64,000 nucleotides of DNA from NCBI GenBank assembly GCA_016490735.1, contig JAEMWC010000458.1, forward strand, positions 482,501-546,500, in the 5' to 3' direction. Under the pieces are notes generated by a model. That model made no database searches. It was not told the DNA's origin and saw nothing but the letters and a program-made list of their open reading frames with translations. Position 1 is the stretch's first letter, and each line of letters begins with the position of its first letter. Source of the DNA: Pachyseris speciosa (Eukaryota; Cnidaria; Anthozoa; Scleractinia; Pachyseridae). The position numbers were made by a program, and so were the translations under genes. Of this stretch, positions 45,365 to 59,265 are shown piece by piece.

Positions 45365-47884
45365 AGGTCCCCATTTGTGGTCTGAGATTACAAGTAAAAA
45401 TAATATCTTTAATATCACTGCTACGTCAAACTACTAAGTACTGTATGCTGCTTTGGTAATTTGAATAAATGTGCAAAGGAAAAGAACCGGCGTAACATAA
45501 CTAGGATGGATGCTGTACAACAAAATAAAACGAATTATCAATGTCCGCGTTCGTGTTGTATTACTGACGCACTTTCTTTCTTTAATATAGTACAATTTAT
45601 CTTCGGACCCCTCCAGCGTTTGTTTGTTTATAAGTTGTTTAAGTCTTTTCATGTGTTGTCCTTTCTGGTATGAAACCGTGCATTGAATAGTAATAGGGAT
45701 TTGAAGGTCGCCTTTCTTTAACTTTATCATTAAACGCCGGACCCGGGCCGTGAAAAGTCGGCTTTAAATATAATAAATTCCGGGACCAAACCGTCGATTT
45801 TTAAATAAACGCCGAGAGCTTTTAATCGAGAAAATACGATACTGCAGTTGAGTGGAAGCATGACCTGTTAGAATTACAAACGACCAAAATACTTTACTTA
45901 CTTTCATAATCTAATGCGACGTTTAGTAAACATAAAAGGCAGCTTTTATTAAATGGACAAATGATTAGTAAACATCCTACAAAACGCTAGATAGCTTTAT
46001 GATCACAAAGCTTCTTCATTAAGGAAAGCGCGCCAACTGTTAAAAGAAATTACTGTACTGAGTGAGATTTATTAAAAGAGTGCTCGCTCATTTATTCATC
46101 CATCGATCCATCCATCCATCCATCCGTCTGTTCGTCCGTCCGTCCGTCCGTCCGTACGTTCGTTCGTATTTTTACTTATTTATTTATCTATTTCTTTATT
46201 ATTTATTATCTGTACAATAGGATTCATTACGGCCCCAGTAACAGGGTAAAGAAATCCGTTCAATATATCTCAAGACTGAAGAAAAATACCAACACGGATT
46301 AAAAACCCTGGGGATCTTTATTTTTCATACGAGAATGGTTCCGAATTTGCCCAGAAAGACTTGCAGTCGTTATTCCCTGCTAGCAGAGATCTCTTTTCCT
46401 TGTATTTAGCGTGCAGGAGAAAAGATACCTCTGCCTTGGGTCGAAATGGTCGTGGACGGAGGTTTTAAAACGCATGCTCCCTTTATTGTTTGCTGAGCGA
46501 TCATATGCTAAAAGCATCACGTGATGGTTTGGTCGCTAAGAAACCGCGGCGCATGCTCAACACAGACCGTTTCGACCAATGGCAGAGGTCTCTTTTCTCC
46601 CGCACGCTGAATACAAAAGAGGCCTCTGTTAGTAGGGAACAGGCGATAAAAATTGTAAAAGGATCTAAAACTTTCATCTCATGTGTGTTAACGCTTGACT
46701 ATGGCGACCCCCGGAAAGATTTCAAAGTGCTTCCATTTTCTGCATATAAGATGACTTATTCTCATCATAAATTTTTTTATTAAAAAAGTATTTCACTTGT
46801 TAGACCACATTGACAGGTGTCTTTAGTGTCACGTGACATCTCTTGATTAATGACGTCACGATACGTGTTATGGAAAATGGGGTACGTTTGCACTTAGAAA
46901 TTCTTAAATCTTTCTGCTTCAAAATGTTTAATGTGGTATAGGTCATTATCAGTGTTAGATATTTGGACATTAAATTTGTCACGTGACCTCTTTGTCTTAT
47001 TTTACCGCTTCCGTTAAGACGTGGACATGATTAAAAGGTGGTATGATAAGCCCTTAACAGGAGCATGACAGGAAAGAACAGAAAATATTTGTGTAGGATG
47101 GCTTTCTATACCCCGTTTTCGACTAAAGATTTGCATCGTTTTTAGCCGTTAAAAGGTCACGTGACCAAAATTTGATAGGAAAGAGCATGTCAAATGGGTA
47201 AGCATGCGCATACTAAATTGCTCGCCAAGTTTCATAACGATTGGATAAATCCTTCTCCTTAAAACAAAAATTTGCCATTTTAAGAGATTCGTCAAGCCCT
47301 AACACACTTGAGATCAACGCGCAAACCGTATTTTATTTTCCAGGGAGCCATATTTGACGTTTTGAAAGCGTCATGATGACTGGATGGCGTCAGCTGCATT
47401 GAGAGGTACAACTAGTACATATCGAGCAGGGAAGTAGAAGCCAAGAATAAAAATGGTAGAAGATGTAAACGATCATCGCAGTTATTAACGCTACTAAAGC
47501 AGAAGCGAAAAGAAGCCTGCAGCTGCTAACAGATCAGTTGTAGTCACTGACCATCCATGACAAACGCTTTGACAACAAACAAGCCGCATAATATCCCCTT
47601 GCGTTTTTGTTATGTTTCCAAATAATAGGCTTTCAACTTTAATAGATCGTCTGTTGTGTCATCTACTAAATGATGTTAATAATATGTGATACGTATGCAA
47701 ATAGCGCCGCTGGGGGGTCAGTGACGTCATCCAACCTGGGAGGCTTTTTTTAGATTTTTCACTTTTCAGTTTTGGCTTGTATGTCGAAAGAACAGTAGCT
47801 ATCGAACTTGAAAGGCAAATAGAAAACTAAGACAAAGAAAATAAGGAATAAATAGGCGTACTGTACTTCCCTACGGAAGGGGGG

Positions 47885-48240
47885 GGGGGGCGAACTTTCC
47901 AAGCCAATGGAGCAAAACTGTGGAACAGCATCCCTTTAGACATTCGCAAGAAAGACTCCATTGGCTCTTTTAAATCCTCCGTTAAAAAACTGTTTTTAGT
48001 CAAGAACTCTTAGCTTAGTTTTCAGTTGTGCATTTCTAGATTTAGATTGTTAAAAATTTTAACTTGTACCTTATTTTGAATTTTTAGCTGTATTCTATTT
48101 TGTAATTTTTTATGATCTCAAAGTGTAATTAGTAATTTAATTTTTAACTTAAGATAGAGGGACACTGGCTTGTCAGTTTTTAACTGTTATGTGCTACCCT
48201 CTATAAATAAAGTTGTTACTTACTTACTTACTTAATTTAT
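47885..48240 (+). pseudogene. LINE C-terminal fragment and tail (unit B)
   Basis: Same relic as at 27,420-27,785: ANGAKLWNSIPLDIRKKDSI followed by FK..VKKLFLVKNS, 3' UTR and TTAC repeats. One codon differs and the neighbouring G run is shorter. Confidence 0.7.
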
Positions 48241-48809
48241 TCGCAGTTCATATCAAAATGGGCTCCTGATATCAACCGTTAAACCACACCTCACTTGTTA
48301 TTTAATATTTCCTTTATCTATGAGGCGATTTTCACCAAATTCACAGAAAATACGTGTCGAAGATAAACAAAGAGCTTCGGAAATGGACAGCCTCCCAGAG
48401 AGAATTCTCTTGAAAAAACTTTTAAAAAAAAAGAGGGTGGAGCGCATAGCAACCACGCCTTGTACGTCCGAGGGTTGAATACTCCCATGACTAAATTCCA
48501 CTTCATGTTGTCTTGCACCTGTCTTCGCGATTCAGTCAAAATATTTAATAGACTTTTGATTCAAAGAGTGTTGTGAGACTAGCGGCGAGGGTGGAAAAGA
48601 GTAATAAAAAGAGGGGAAAGGTACCTACCCCAGAGGCCCTCAAAAGGGAAAATTCCCATCAGTTAAACGGAGTCAAGCGAATAATTCGACTCTGCGCGAA
48701 AATAATATGTTATTCAACGGAAGTTTGAGTCGGATAATCGAACCCTTTTTAATTTTTTGAAGCAGCTGGGGCCCGTTTCCTCGCAGCTTTTAGAGCGACA
48801 CTATATTAA

Positions 48810-49250
48810 AGTGCACCTAAAGGCAAAAATGTTTTTTTGATAAGATAATTCTTTTCACTTATAGGAAACATATTTTACCGTTTTCACCTCAAAATTCTGC
48901 TTTAAATGTGTCGCACAAGCTATGTAAAGGTAGCAAAACTAGCAGTCATACGGCCCCACAGCCGTGAGGTGACAGGCATGGACCTATTATCGATTTTACG
49001 TCACAAACGGCTTTGCATTCACGTTTTCAAAGAGTTTTTGCATTGCAAACCAGTTTGTGACGTAAAATCGAGAATAGGCCCACGCCTCTCACTGCACGGC
49101 CGTGGGGCCATATGACTACTAGTTTTGCTACCTTTACATAGCTTGTGCGACACATTTAAAGCAGAATTTAGAGGTGAAAACGGTAAAATATGTTTTCTAT
49201 AAGTGAAAGAATTATCTTATCAAAGAAAAATTGTTGCCTTTAGGTGTACT
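48810..49250. mobile_element. 441-bp palindromic MITE at a TTAA target (unit B)
   Basis: TTAA flanks at 48,806-48,809 and 49,251-49,254. Its right end, GGTGTACT, is a better inverted match to AGTGCACC than in the unit A copy. Confidence 0.85.
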
Positions 49251-50907
49251 TTAACCAACAACATTACATGTAGCTTTACCAGACTCGAATACATTTTACG
49301 ACCAACTCGTAAATTTTCATACAAGAGAAAGCTAAATTGGTTTTGCAGAGATGTGTATCAATTGTCCCCAAATTTCTGATTACCAACTAATCGCGCATTT
49401 CCTGCGTGTCTTCACCATGCATGTCGTTCTTATCACGATAATGGTGATTGTCACTGAACAAAAGAAGCACTTACAGCGTCCACAGCGCTTTATTGTGATC
49501 AAAGACACCTCTGGGCAGCTCTGTCAACTGGTTTTCACTCAAGTACCTACAAACAAATAGTCACAACACTGTATTAATTAGCCATTTTCACTTTTTATAT
49601 TGAATGCTTTGGTAACATTGATTAAAGTAATCACAGACAAGCGAATTCCAGAGTGCTTATTTGTTAAATGACCTTCTCAGTTAAACAACTGTGTAAGTAA
49701 TCATGGAGCTGGTTCCAGATAGTTTTCCAAACAACGTATATAGAACATAATACATGGTATATGCCCTTTAAGGTATACCCTAGTGTATTTGGTCGGAATA
49801 TGAAAATAGCACGTTTTGTGTGATCGTAATCAAGACCTAACTTTCGCAAACAGAATGTTAAATAACACTCTTTTACTTTTCAAGATGGACGAGAAGAATA
49901 GCCTTTGAATTGTGTTCGCGCTAAGTACGCCTTGACGAGTGGCTGCAAGTTACGGTAAGTCAGTTGCCAAACGGAAAATGAATGCGTAATGCTTTCCGAT
50001 GTAGTATTTTACCGCAACAAGAGAAAGCGTTCGCGAGCTGTTCAATTCTGTTTCCTTAGAAAATCGCTTTCGCCTGTTTGTCTTTCGTTCTTATGCCATC
50101 GAGATAGCGCCAGAAATTCGTACCCAACTTTCCCATAAAATCGTAGTCGTTATGGTTGCCCTATTGTTTAACACAAAGGAGTTTTTGCTTCTGTGTCAAA
50201 CAATAGGGCAACCATCTTGCTTCATCAAATCCAAAATGGCGGCGCCCACGCAACTTGACAGCGAAAATGGGAGATGACGATATCCATTTTTTGAACACTT
50301 AAAAGTTATATCCACGTTTTAAAACAAAATTTGAAATCTAGTAATTATTACCTACAATTTAGCGTCAATTTGTTGTAAACGTGGATGTTCCCTTTAGAAT
50401 GCAAGAGTAAACCAGTGTTTACTGCCTTCCTGTAGACTTGAGTCTCAAGTTTTATTCCGTTCTTTAAGAGATCAACGCCAATGAAAGGGACCCTACCATT
50501 CTCAGGAAGTTAAGAACTATAATAAATTGTTACTGACTCCTAAAAACGAAACCAACAAGCAGCCAAGAAGGCTTGAGCTTGACACGCCATTACAGGATCA
50601 GCAGAAAACCGAGTGATATATATGTAATTTTTGACCTGTTTTGAACAGCCCATTTTCATGTGAAGCATGCTAGCAGAAAGGTAATTACGATTTTAATTAA
50701 TAAAGGTATCCGTTTTCTGTCTCTATTTGCGTGCTGTATGATATCCGTTCCCTTGAAATAACTGCCGACACCCAGTTTCGATTGCAAAAATCCATTTGGC
50801 AATATAAAAATTTTGAGAAATATTCATGTTTTAAAGTTTGATTTTGACTTCCTGATTTCGGATCAGACCTCCTTCAAACGCACGAAATACAGAAATACAG
50901 TCTTAAT

Positions 50908-51264
50908 CCCCGACTGAACGATCAAACATTTTCGTCCAACATCATGTTCCCTAAACACAATGTCAGATGTCTATTAAAACGGACAAACAATGTTTGACCA
51001 AAAAAGTGATAAGAGAGTTTGACAATGGTCGCTGAAATTACAACGTTATCTCTTTGAATTTGTTGCTTTTTCCTTCTCGCGCCAGCCCTGTTGGCAGACG
51101 TGGCTATAAAACGATCAAACCGAGTTTCAAACCAACAAACCAACGTCACGCGAAATGTTGGCTGAAAACGTTTGGTTTAAATCAAACATGGAAAACCCTT
51201 TCGATGTTCAAACACCTTCTTCCAACACGATGTTTGACGAAAATCTTTGATCGTTCAGCCGGGG
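50908..51264. mobile_element. MITE family 'CCCC..AACGATCAAACATTTT', unit B copy
   Basis: CCCCGACTGAACGATCAAAC at the left and GATCGTTCAGCCGGGG at the right; best-preserved copy of the three. Confidence 0.7.
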
Positions 51265-51760
51265 CCTGATAATTGCGGTCTAACGAACCGGTGTCAAGAT
51301 GGGAAACTCCGGGTGGCTGAAACTATTGTAATTGTTGATGAATGCATGTTAGTGACTCGATCGTCCTCCACAGTAGAATATGACCTAATTTATGCGCAGC
51401 GAGCGCGGCAGACAAGGAGAAACATAACTAGGAATAAATATGAGGAAGCTTGGAAAAGTCTCCAAACAATCGCCTTGAGGACTCTTTGCGGCCAGAAAGC
51501 AGCGCGCGTGCTAACAGAATCCCCAGCGGAAACTACCTTTATGAACTGCTAAGCACAAGATAGGAATTTGAGCGTAACTTTCTGACCGCTTCCTCTCGTA
51601 TAAAGTTTGTTTGTTCTCAGCAGGTGGACTGAATTTGGCGACGTTGACTTTCCGAAAGCCTTTTAAATGCAGCAGTAACGAATGGGTTTACATGAAATGC
51701 GCGTTTATCCACAACACTGTCGCTAATTACGAAAACATTGGAGAGGTCCGAACACAATAG

Positions 51761-51933
51761 TAGGCTAATTTAGCAACAGAACGGGAACATCATTTCAGGA
51801 CGCGAGAGCGCGCGGAAAGGACTAAACACGACTTCCGATGCTCAATTTGCTGCTCTGCCATTGGTCAAGTCGGTTTTTAGATCTGCGCGCGCCGTTGTCA
51901 AGAAGTCCCCGTTGTCTTTGCTAAATCAGCCTA
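51761..51933. mobile_element. 173-bp MITE absent from P1
   Basis: Ends TAGGCTAATTTAGCAA and TTGCTAAATCAGCCTA are inverted. P1 reads CACAATAGTATTCAAG at 10,524-10,539, so the insertion lies at TAG. Non-coding. Confidence 0.75.
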
Positions 51934-52915
51934 GTATTCAAGTGAGAACGCAGAAGTACTCAAGTTCCCCTACATAATGTTCATAATGTTGTTTTGCTCG
52001 ATATCATGGGTTGGGAGCATTAACGTCTAATGTTATCATTATGTTCACCGCGGCCAGTGGTGAATTGAGGATTTCATTGCACGTTTACAATACTTTAAGT
52101 CTTTATAGACACTGTTGCTGTCAAATGATACTCGAGACTCGAGAGGTTTGGAAAGAAAATAGTGGACGGAAATAGTTTGCGAGACACTTACAACTGAACC
52201 TTGTCAAGAAAAGTTTCAGAAACTACTAATTAATAGAAATAACGGGCGCTGCCTCACTTCGACCAAAACCCATGGGTAATATAAACGATTGCTACAAATA
52301 TTTTCCGGCAGCGGCAACAATTACACAACTAAAACGAGTACACAACTCACAGCGTAAGTTTATTCTGGAGTAGAGGAAACTTTGAACTTTGTCTTCATTT
52401 AATCATCTATTTTACCTTACCTGTGTGTTGTTTTTCACTTGTTCTTTTATTGATCTTTGGTATCTTTGAAAATTATTCTAAAACAATTACTCTTCTTAAG
52501 CTCAGTCAATGAATATTGGTAATTATCATTCGACACTTTTTTCCCTTCCTTTTTTGGCCAAGAGCCAACAACATGAAATACAAATACCTGCCTACAAATA
52601 ATGGACTGCTCGAGCGTAGTACCGTCCTACTGTGATTTTGCTGCAAATAATATTCTGCTCATGCGTAGTTGTATCCACGCGTCCAAGCTCTTCAAATTCA
52701 GTGAAAAATCGCAAGTCGTTTCACGCTTCCCGAAAATTAGTATGAAAACCAAGCTCGGTGATCGAATGATAAAACTGTTATTGAACTCGGTTTTCGCAAA
52801 ATGTCGTGATTTGCCAGTGTCTCGCAGATCAATTATTTGCCTCAGCCGAATAATTGAACTGCTCGCCACTGAAAAATCACGATATTTTGCTCAACCTCGT
52901 CCAATTCTTGTTTAT

Positions 52916-53108
52916 TAGTATATACCACACAAGTGAATAGTGCTTTGCGCGCGCTGATTGGTTAACTCGGAGGTTATTAGCAAAGTACGATTCACCTTCA
53001 AGCAGCCGGCGCGCGAGATTTTAAAATTTCCGACCGCTTGTCGGTATATTGTCCCACATAAAGTAATGTTTTGGTCCGCTAGTTATTCAGCTTGTGTGGT
53101 ATATACTA
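52916..53108. mobile_element. Short MITE, TAGTATATACC termini, P3 copy
   Basis: TAGTATATACCACACAAG and CTTGTGTGGTATATACTA form inverted ends; it corresponds to 11,810-11,978. Confidence 0.7.
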
Positions 53109-53601
53109 AAACAATTATTCACCTCAGGGTGTCGGTGAAAGTGGTGGATACTTACCTCAAGCGGTTGGGCAAATATCCACCTCGACTTCGGTGAATAATT
53201 GTTAATTATTATTCAACACATTATGACAATGTCCAAATATGGTCATAGCGCGCTCAATATTCGTAGCGCGCACTCAAGAAATATCCTGCGATATACGTAA
53301 TTTTCTGCGTCGAGGAGAAAACTGGCGGATTTTTCAGCTTTTTGTAATAAACATGTATAGCATTGTTAATTGTGCTTTGTCATTAATGTGGTGAATAATA
53401 AAACTATTATCCTGCTTAATCTTGCGGAATATCGCCTGATTTTAGCCCACTTTTCTTAAGGCCTCGTCGGCTAAGTATCAGACGATATTCCGGGCGATTT
53501 CGCAGGATACTTGTTAAATAGTTGTTGTTGATGAAGGCCACAGACCAAACAGTGGAACTCCCAACCCCTACCGAGGGCATTCCAAAAGTGAATGTCCGCA
53601 G

Positions 53602-53606
<5 letters not shown>

Positions 53607-53636
<30 letters not shown>
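53607..53636 (+). repeat. T homopolymer
   Basis: An uninterrupted T run that is much shorter in P1 (near 12,510). Confidence 0.95.
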
Positions 53637-53639
<3 letters not shown>

Positions 53640-54276
53640 TTTTGGTGATATTCTGGATTTAAATTCCCCGTGGTTTGAGCCTGAGATTTGATGCGCAGTG
53701 TTACTTCCATTGCTAGTTGGTAGCAATTTCCCACCAAGAGTGACTAATCATGCAAAGCCTTTCAAAAGATTTATTACAGTTCAACATATGCATTGGAACT
53801 AATTTAATTACAGGCTGTCCTTCGGCTCATTACTTGAGGAAAGAATAATGCCTTTCGGCTACACTCAGACTGCTCAAATGCAAACATCCAGTTTTGGCTC
53901 ATAAAGGTAAACTCGGTAGATATTCGCCGAATACTGATGTGAATGGGATTACAAATTATTTCCAGTAAGATTCCTTAGAACAACAGAGAAATGGAAGGAA
54001 GAGTGACACACAAAACCAAAATGTCCTGCCACATTTTTGTTTGTTGGTTTGCTCGTTGTTGTTTTTCTTTTTTCCCGGTATGTGACGAATCTATATGAAT
54101 ATCGGCAAACTTAACGAAGGAAAACAAGATATATCTCTTGACCCAAACCTAACTTGGTCTTCACGAATACGGAGAGAAGTAGAAAATACCAAAAACCGAT
54201 AACATAAGTATCCCGTCTGGGAAAAGGGTCCCATATCAGCTTATGTACGGAAACATCAGCTGCAGCTGCTGATTTA

Positions 54277-55403
54277 CCGTATTTCCTCGAATAAGCGCAC
54301 GGGCATTTATTTAAAATTTCGGCTATAAAAGTTGGAGGGGGGGGGTGTATTCTAAGGAGGGCGCTTATTATCTTTTTCTTTCAACGAACTGAACTTTATT
54401 TTGAATCATGCACAGAAAAGAATTCTAAAAGCACATTGATGTGGAAATTACTGGAAGCGACTTAACGGACAATAAACTGTTTTTCTACATGTACTGATGC
54501 CGGTGTAGTTGAAAATAGTGAAAATAGGAACAGGTTTCCCTTGTATATCCCTACCATTCAAGAAAGGAACGGTGAGGGGAGGAGGCGCTTATTCGAGAGA
54601 AGCGCTTACTTATTAGGGAGCTTTAGCAATGAGGACGGCAACGGCAACGAGATCGTCACAAAACAATGGGTTTAATTAGCAAAAACAATCGCTCTGCACG
54701 TGCGTTTTACATTTGGGTACATTTCTTTGCCGTCCACTGCAAAAAACCAACGTGAAATGACTAAATTTTATCTTTTCTCGAAAACGTGAGAGCGTGACTG
54801 TAAAGTTTTCTTTCTTTTTCCTTACTTTAACGCCGTTCATAAAAAAGTTAGTCCCTGAATAGTTCGCCAGTATTTTCCAAGTTAAACAAATTGGAATAAT
54901 AGCGAAAGCGTTACAAAAACGAGAAGTTAGATTTTGATACGACGTTTTCGCTGCCGTCGTACGATCGTTGCTATAGCTCCCTAATGAGGACGGCAACGGC
55001 AACGAGAACGCCACAAAACAATGGGTTTAATTAGCAAAAACAATCGCTGTGCACGTGCGTTTTACATTTTAGTACATTTCTTTGCCGTAAAATAACAACG
55101 TGAAATGACCAAATTTTAGGTTTTTTCTTGAACGTGAGCCCATAACGGTAATTTTTTCTTTCTTTTCCCTTATTTTAACGCCGTTCGTAGTACATGTAAT
55201 ATAGTCCCTGAAGAGTTGTGCAGCATTTTCCAAGTTAAACGAATTGAGTTAGAAAAAGGAAAAGTTAGATTTTGAAACAACGTTTTCGTTGCCGTCGCCG
55301 TGGTCGCTGCTAAAGCTCCCTGATCATTTTGTCCGAGGGGGTAGGGCGCTTATTCGGGGGAGGGCGCTTATTAGAGCGTGGGCTCTTATTCGAGGAAGTA
55401 CGG
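54277..55403. mobile_element. Compound MITE with a doubled inner element, P3 copy
   Basis: Outer ends CCGTATTTCCTCGAATAAGC / CGAGGAAGTACGG match P1 13,157-13,910. The inner MITE is present twice in tandem, 54,615-54,982 and 54,983-55,321, joined at CTCCCT|AATGAGGACGG so that the second copy lacks its first dozen bases. P1 has a single inner copy. Confidence 0.75.
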
Positions 55404-58400
55404 TATTTGAATATTATGAACACAACCTAATGACTTGTCCAAAAATTGGTATAATTCATTACCAATAAGTCGTCATCACTAGCATCTAAAATTCATGGAA
55501 TGACAACTCATACCATTCAATAAACGACTTTATAAATCGTGCGACTCGAAATTAGTTAATACTGCCGGAACCAACTGGAAATTTTCATGACAGACGGCTA
55601 AATACTTGTTGCTAAACAAATTTATCAAATGTCCCGAAATGTCCAATGCCGCCTTCATGCATTTCCTCGAGTTCAGTCTCATACAGTCCTTATCGCTTTG
55701 GAGGCGTAAACAGGAGATGCACTTACAGGTATGTCAGCCCTGTATTGTTATCAAAAACACCTTTGGGCAGTTCCCTCAGCTGGTTGGCAGTCAACTTCCT
55801 ACAAACGAAAACATAATAAATCAGCTTTCACTTTCTTTGTTTGATGAAATGGTGATAAATTATTGGCTTAGTAAATCATTGGCAATTTCACCGTCTTTTA
55901 AATGACTGCCTGTATGTTAGCTAGACAATGGTTGTCAATCGCACTTCTGGTTCCCGTTAGTTTACTAAACAAGGCATATAGTATACGATACGTGGTATAT
56001 CCATCTTAGTTGGCAGAGGATCGTAACTCTGAATCTCATAGGATTGTTGCTCTTTTATGTGTATTGCTATTGCCGTTTTATTTAATTCTACGCGACCTGA
56101 AATATAGTATCACGAAAGATAGCTATTGTTTCATGATGTACTCTAACAGGGCACCGGCTAACAACTGAACAGCATTTAGGTTGACAGGAAATGTAACCTA
56201 GTTCTGCTTTTCTTGTCAGACCAAACTCTGTATCTCATGATTACCTGCTTTTGTCACCCTGAGGTTAGTAAAACAAAATTTTACACCCAGTCGACAAGTC
56301 AACACAACAAATAATCGCAATTTAAGGTGGTCTTATACAATAGAAAATGAACCCGTGACCTCGCGACACTGGTAGTGGGAAATGTTGGCGAGAAACGTGG
56401 TCAAGTAAACAATGGTTGTTGTCTACTGAATTTTAAGTAATAACACAGTCGGTGACGCTGCCTCAAATCATTTTTTTAATCCCTCTCTGGTGACCAAAGC
56501 GAGAGAATGAAAAGGAAACGAAAGTTCATACGGAAAACTGGTATTTTGTCTCTAATATCCCACCCCTTAAATAGGGTGCCTTTATTTGGTTCTAAATCCT
56601 AGAATAAACAGTAAGGAAAAAAGCCACTTCTTAAAATGACACAGATTTGTACTCCAAAGCGAAACTTAAGACTGGAAACGCACCGACAAAGTAATTTGTT
56701 CAGGCCCTAAAATAGTCTCAAACCATTTCACGCCTCTCAGTTGTTCTACAAAAAAGCGCCGGAAACTTAAGGAATGTTTCTTTTTGACTAAAAGATCTTA
56801 AAAAGTAAAAAAACCGAACGTTTTCGGTACTAAGCCATCTTCAGGATCAAGATAGAAGCAACCCAGTAAAGTGCCCAGAAATGATCAAATTTTACATATA
56901 TGTTATAACACCGAATTCGGTCAATCATCATGAGCCAGACTGTTTGGGACACTTGCGCAAAACAATCACGCTAAAGAATAGAGCTGGTCACTAACCCCAC
57001 TTTTCCCTACCCCTCCCAAAAATAAACACGTAATGTTGATCCACTGAAGCATTTGACGATGTACAATTGTTTCATTCGCTATCAACATTCTCCAGTAGGA
57101 GGGGGAAGGGGGGGGGGGGGTACAAATATGAAGAAACTTATTATGGGTAATTGCATATGACCATATTTAGACAAAGGTGTATTCTGTGTGCGCATTTAGC
57201 AAAAGTCTCGAGACAATTTTCCTGGATTATTTATTATCTGCTAAATCTTGGTATACCGATATCAGAGCTTTAGAGGGGATTCCGCAAGCTGAACAGTTAT
57301 AAGTCTTTCAAAGATCACGGTTTTTCTGCTAACTTAGAAGACAATTCTGTCATACTTTTCCTATATCAAAGCCAAAGCATGGATGGATGAATGGATGGAT
57401 GAATGGATGGATGGAAAACTTAATTTCATCACGGTAGTTTTGTTCAAAAATTTACAATTCTCGTTCTTCACAAGAGCCGTGCATCTAGGTAAGAAAGCAA
57501 AGGTAAAATAAATTATTTACAGCTAAAATACAATCAATGTTTAATTTATACAATATTAAAAACGGATGGATGGATGGATGGATGGATCAGTTACGCCTAA
57601 AGTTGCGATTATTTAGTTCGAGCTATTCCAATTCGATCGTTCTTTCGTTCGTTTATGCTTGCGTTCATGCATGCTTGTGGACTCGAGGTTGGTTAAAGGC
57701 GCTTTCAAGAACCCTGAAAAGCTTTCCTTCCCATCCTGAACTGGCTTCACTCACTGACCGTGACTGGACACAAACGTATATAAACGAGGCTTAATATTTA
57801 GCCTTAGCAACATTCAGGTATCAGGTGCGTTGAAAGGTGTCTCCAAAAATAAGATCACAATTTATTGAACATATGAAATAAATTTCAGTCAACAACTCTT
57901 GTTCTATTATGAGCTTGGAACATTGCTGAAACACCCAATCACTCAGTGACCTCATATTGACCTCACGTGAGAATCCTTAAGTCATCCAATCAGAAGGAAC
58001 CTTGTCATCTAAATACATGCTTGCAAAATTTGATTGCTGTCTTCCAGCATTTTTTTTTAGAAATATTTTCTGCTCCCTCCCTTCCCACCCAAAGCTTTTG
58101 CTCACTCATTTTATTTTATTTATTGTTATTCTTATTCTTGTTATTTGCTAATAACAATACAATTTGCTAAGTGGAACCCTCCAACATCTGAGATAGTGTT
58201 ATCAAGAACCCAATAGTACTCTTATGTTGGGTCTTGCATTTGGATTCTGTGCAGCAACCTAAGAGATTAAGTGAGATATCTGCGTTGATTCTAATAAGTA
58301 AGGTATTCGCTGGATGCAGCAGTAGTGTAGTAATCTAAGAGAAACTGCGTATTTCTTTAAGGTTGCGTTGTGTACACTTGACTTTACTCAATTTTGTTTG

Positions 58401-58507
58401 CGAACAATATACATTAGGACTTATGATTGCTTCAATGAACAAACTCTAAATAAGAACAATACTTTAGGTACCAATGAGATACAAAAAAAAACAAGAAACA
58501 AAATGGA

Positions 58508-58556
<49 letters not shown>
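58508..58556 (+). repeat. (ATA)n microsatellite, P3 copy
   Basis: Counterpart of 18,641-18,687. Confidence 0.9.
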
Positions 58557-58558
<2 letters not shown>

Positions 58559-58796
58559 GCTATTAATAATATGTATCATTCAGGTTCTGAACTGGAGGCT
58601 GGTTAAGTTGTGTCACTGGTTTTTCATAAAACTAAGAAATACTAGATTTAAGTTCTTCATCTATCACTCTTTATATACATGTACATTACTATAAATGACT
58701 TCTTATATAGACTACTATGCATGATTCTTTATGTGGGTTACTATTCCAATGAACATGCACTGGTTCATCAGTTCCAGTGTAGTACTGTGTAGTACT

Positions 58797-58798
<2 letters not shown>

Positions 58799-58854
<56 letters not shown>

Positions 58855-58876
58855 ATTATTATTATTATTATTATTA
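58799..58876 (+). repeat. (AT)n followed by (TAT)n microsatellite
   Basis: About 26 AT units followed by about eight TAT units. P1 has only a few bases here (18,919-18,945), so the tract expanded in P3. Confidence 0.9.
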
Positions 58877-59265
58877 GTTTCGTTTATAGAGTTCCGTTCT
58901 ATGTAAGTAATGTTTAAGCTGGCCAAATAAACACGGGAATGGGGATGAAGTGCTCCTCTCGTCACACTCCTGCCCCCATAGACTCGATTTCCGGAGGTCC
59001 AACTCCCTCCGTCTCTACCCCCTGGAGTTAGGTTAGTGGAGGCCCACTCCCTCCAATCAGAGAGGAGGCCCATTACTCCCTCCTCTCTACCTAGGTATGC
59101 TCACAGTGGCCCTGAGAGAAGGCCCACTCCCTCCTCTTTATCCACTGTGTGCATCCCCTTGGGCTGTAGGTTTTGTTTTTCTTCACACTCCTGGGGTTCA
59201 TGGGGCTAAATCATTAATTGAGCACCTTGTCACCCACTTCCTCATTTTCAGCCACACAAAGTTGT

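Larger units (their letters stand above)
45363..51812 (+). repeat. Tandem duplication unit B
   Basis: It repeats 24,892-28,336 and 30,365-33,289 plus 45,259-45,364. It lacks the 12-kb insertion (uninterrupted site at 51,701-51,711) and carries a 2.0-kb deletion at 48,782. It contains copies of the microsatellite (46,087-46,166), LINE tail (47,885-48,240), palindromic MITE (48,810-49,250), hairpin (50,152-50,215) and MITE (50,908-51,264). No host gene is visible. Confidence 0.9.
50397..59265 (+). repeat. Segmental duplication P3 (paralog of 8,917-19,330)
   Basis: Collinear with P1 except for private insertions and deletions. Non-coding stretches 51,934-52,915, 53,109-54,276, 55,404-57,560 and 57,860-58,507 hold no gene. 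It includes a T run (53,607-53,636), the GGAT microsatellites (57,378-57,414; 57,565-57,587) and the site that lacks the P1 LINE. 57,870-58,500 differs completely from the corresponding part of P1. Confidence 0.85.

Noticed and set aside
52601..52918. 105-residue ORF and its minus-strand partner
   Set aside because: They lie in a repeat that is also present at 11,510-11,820, where the frame is broken by single-base changes.
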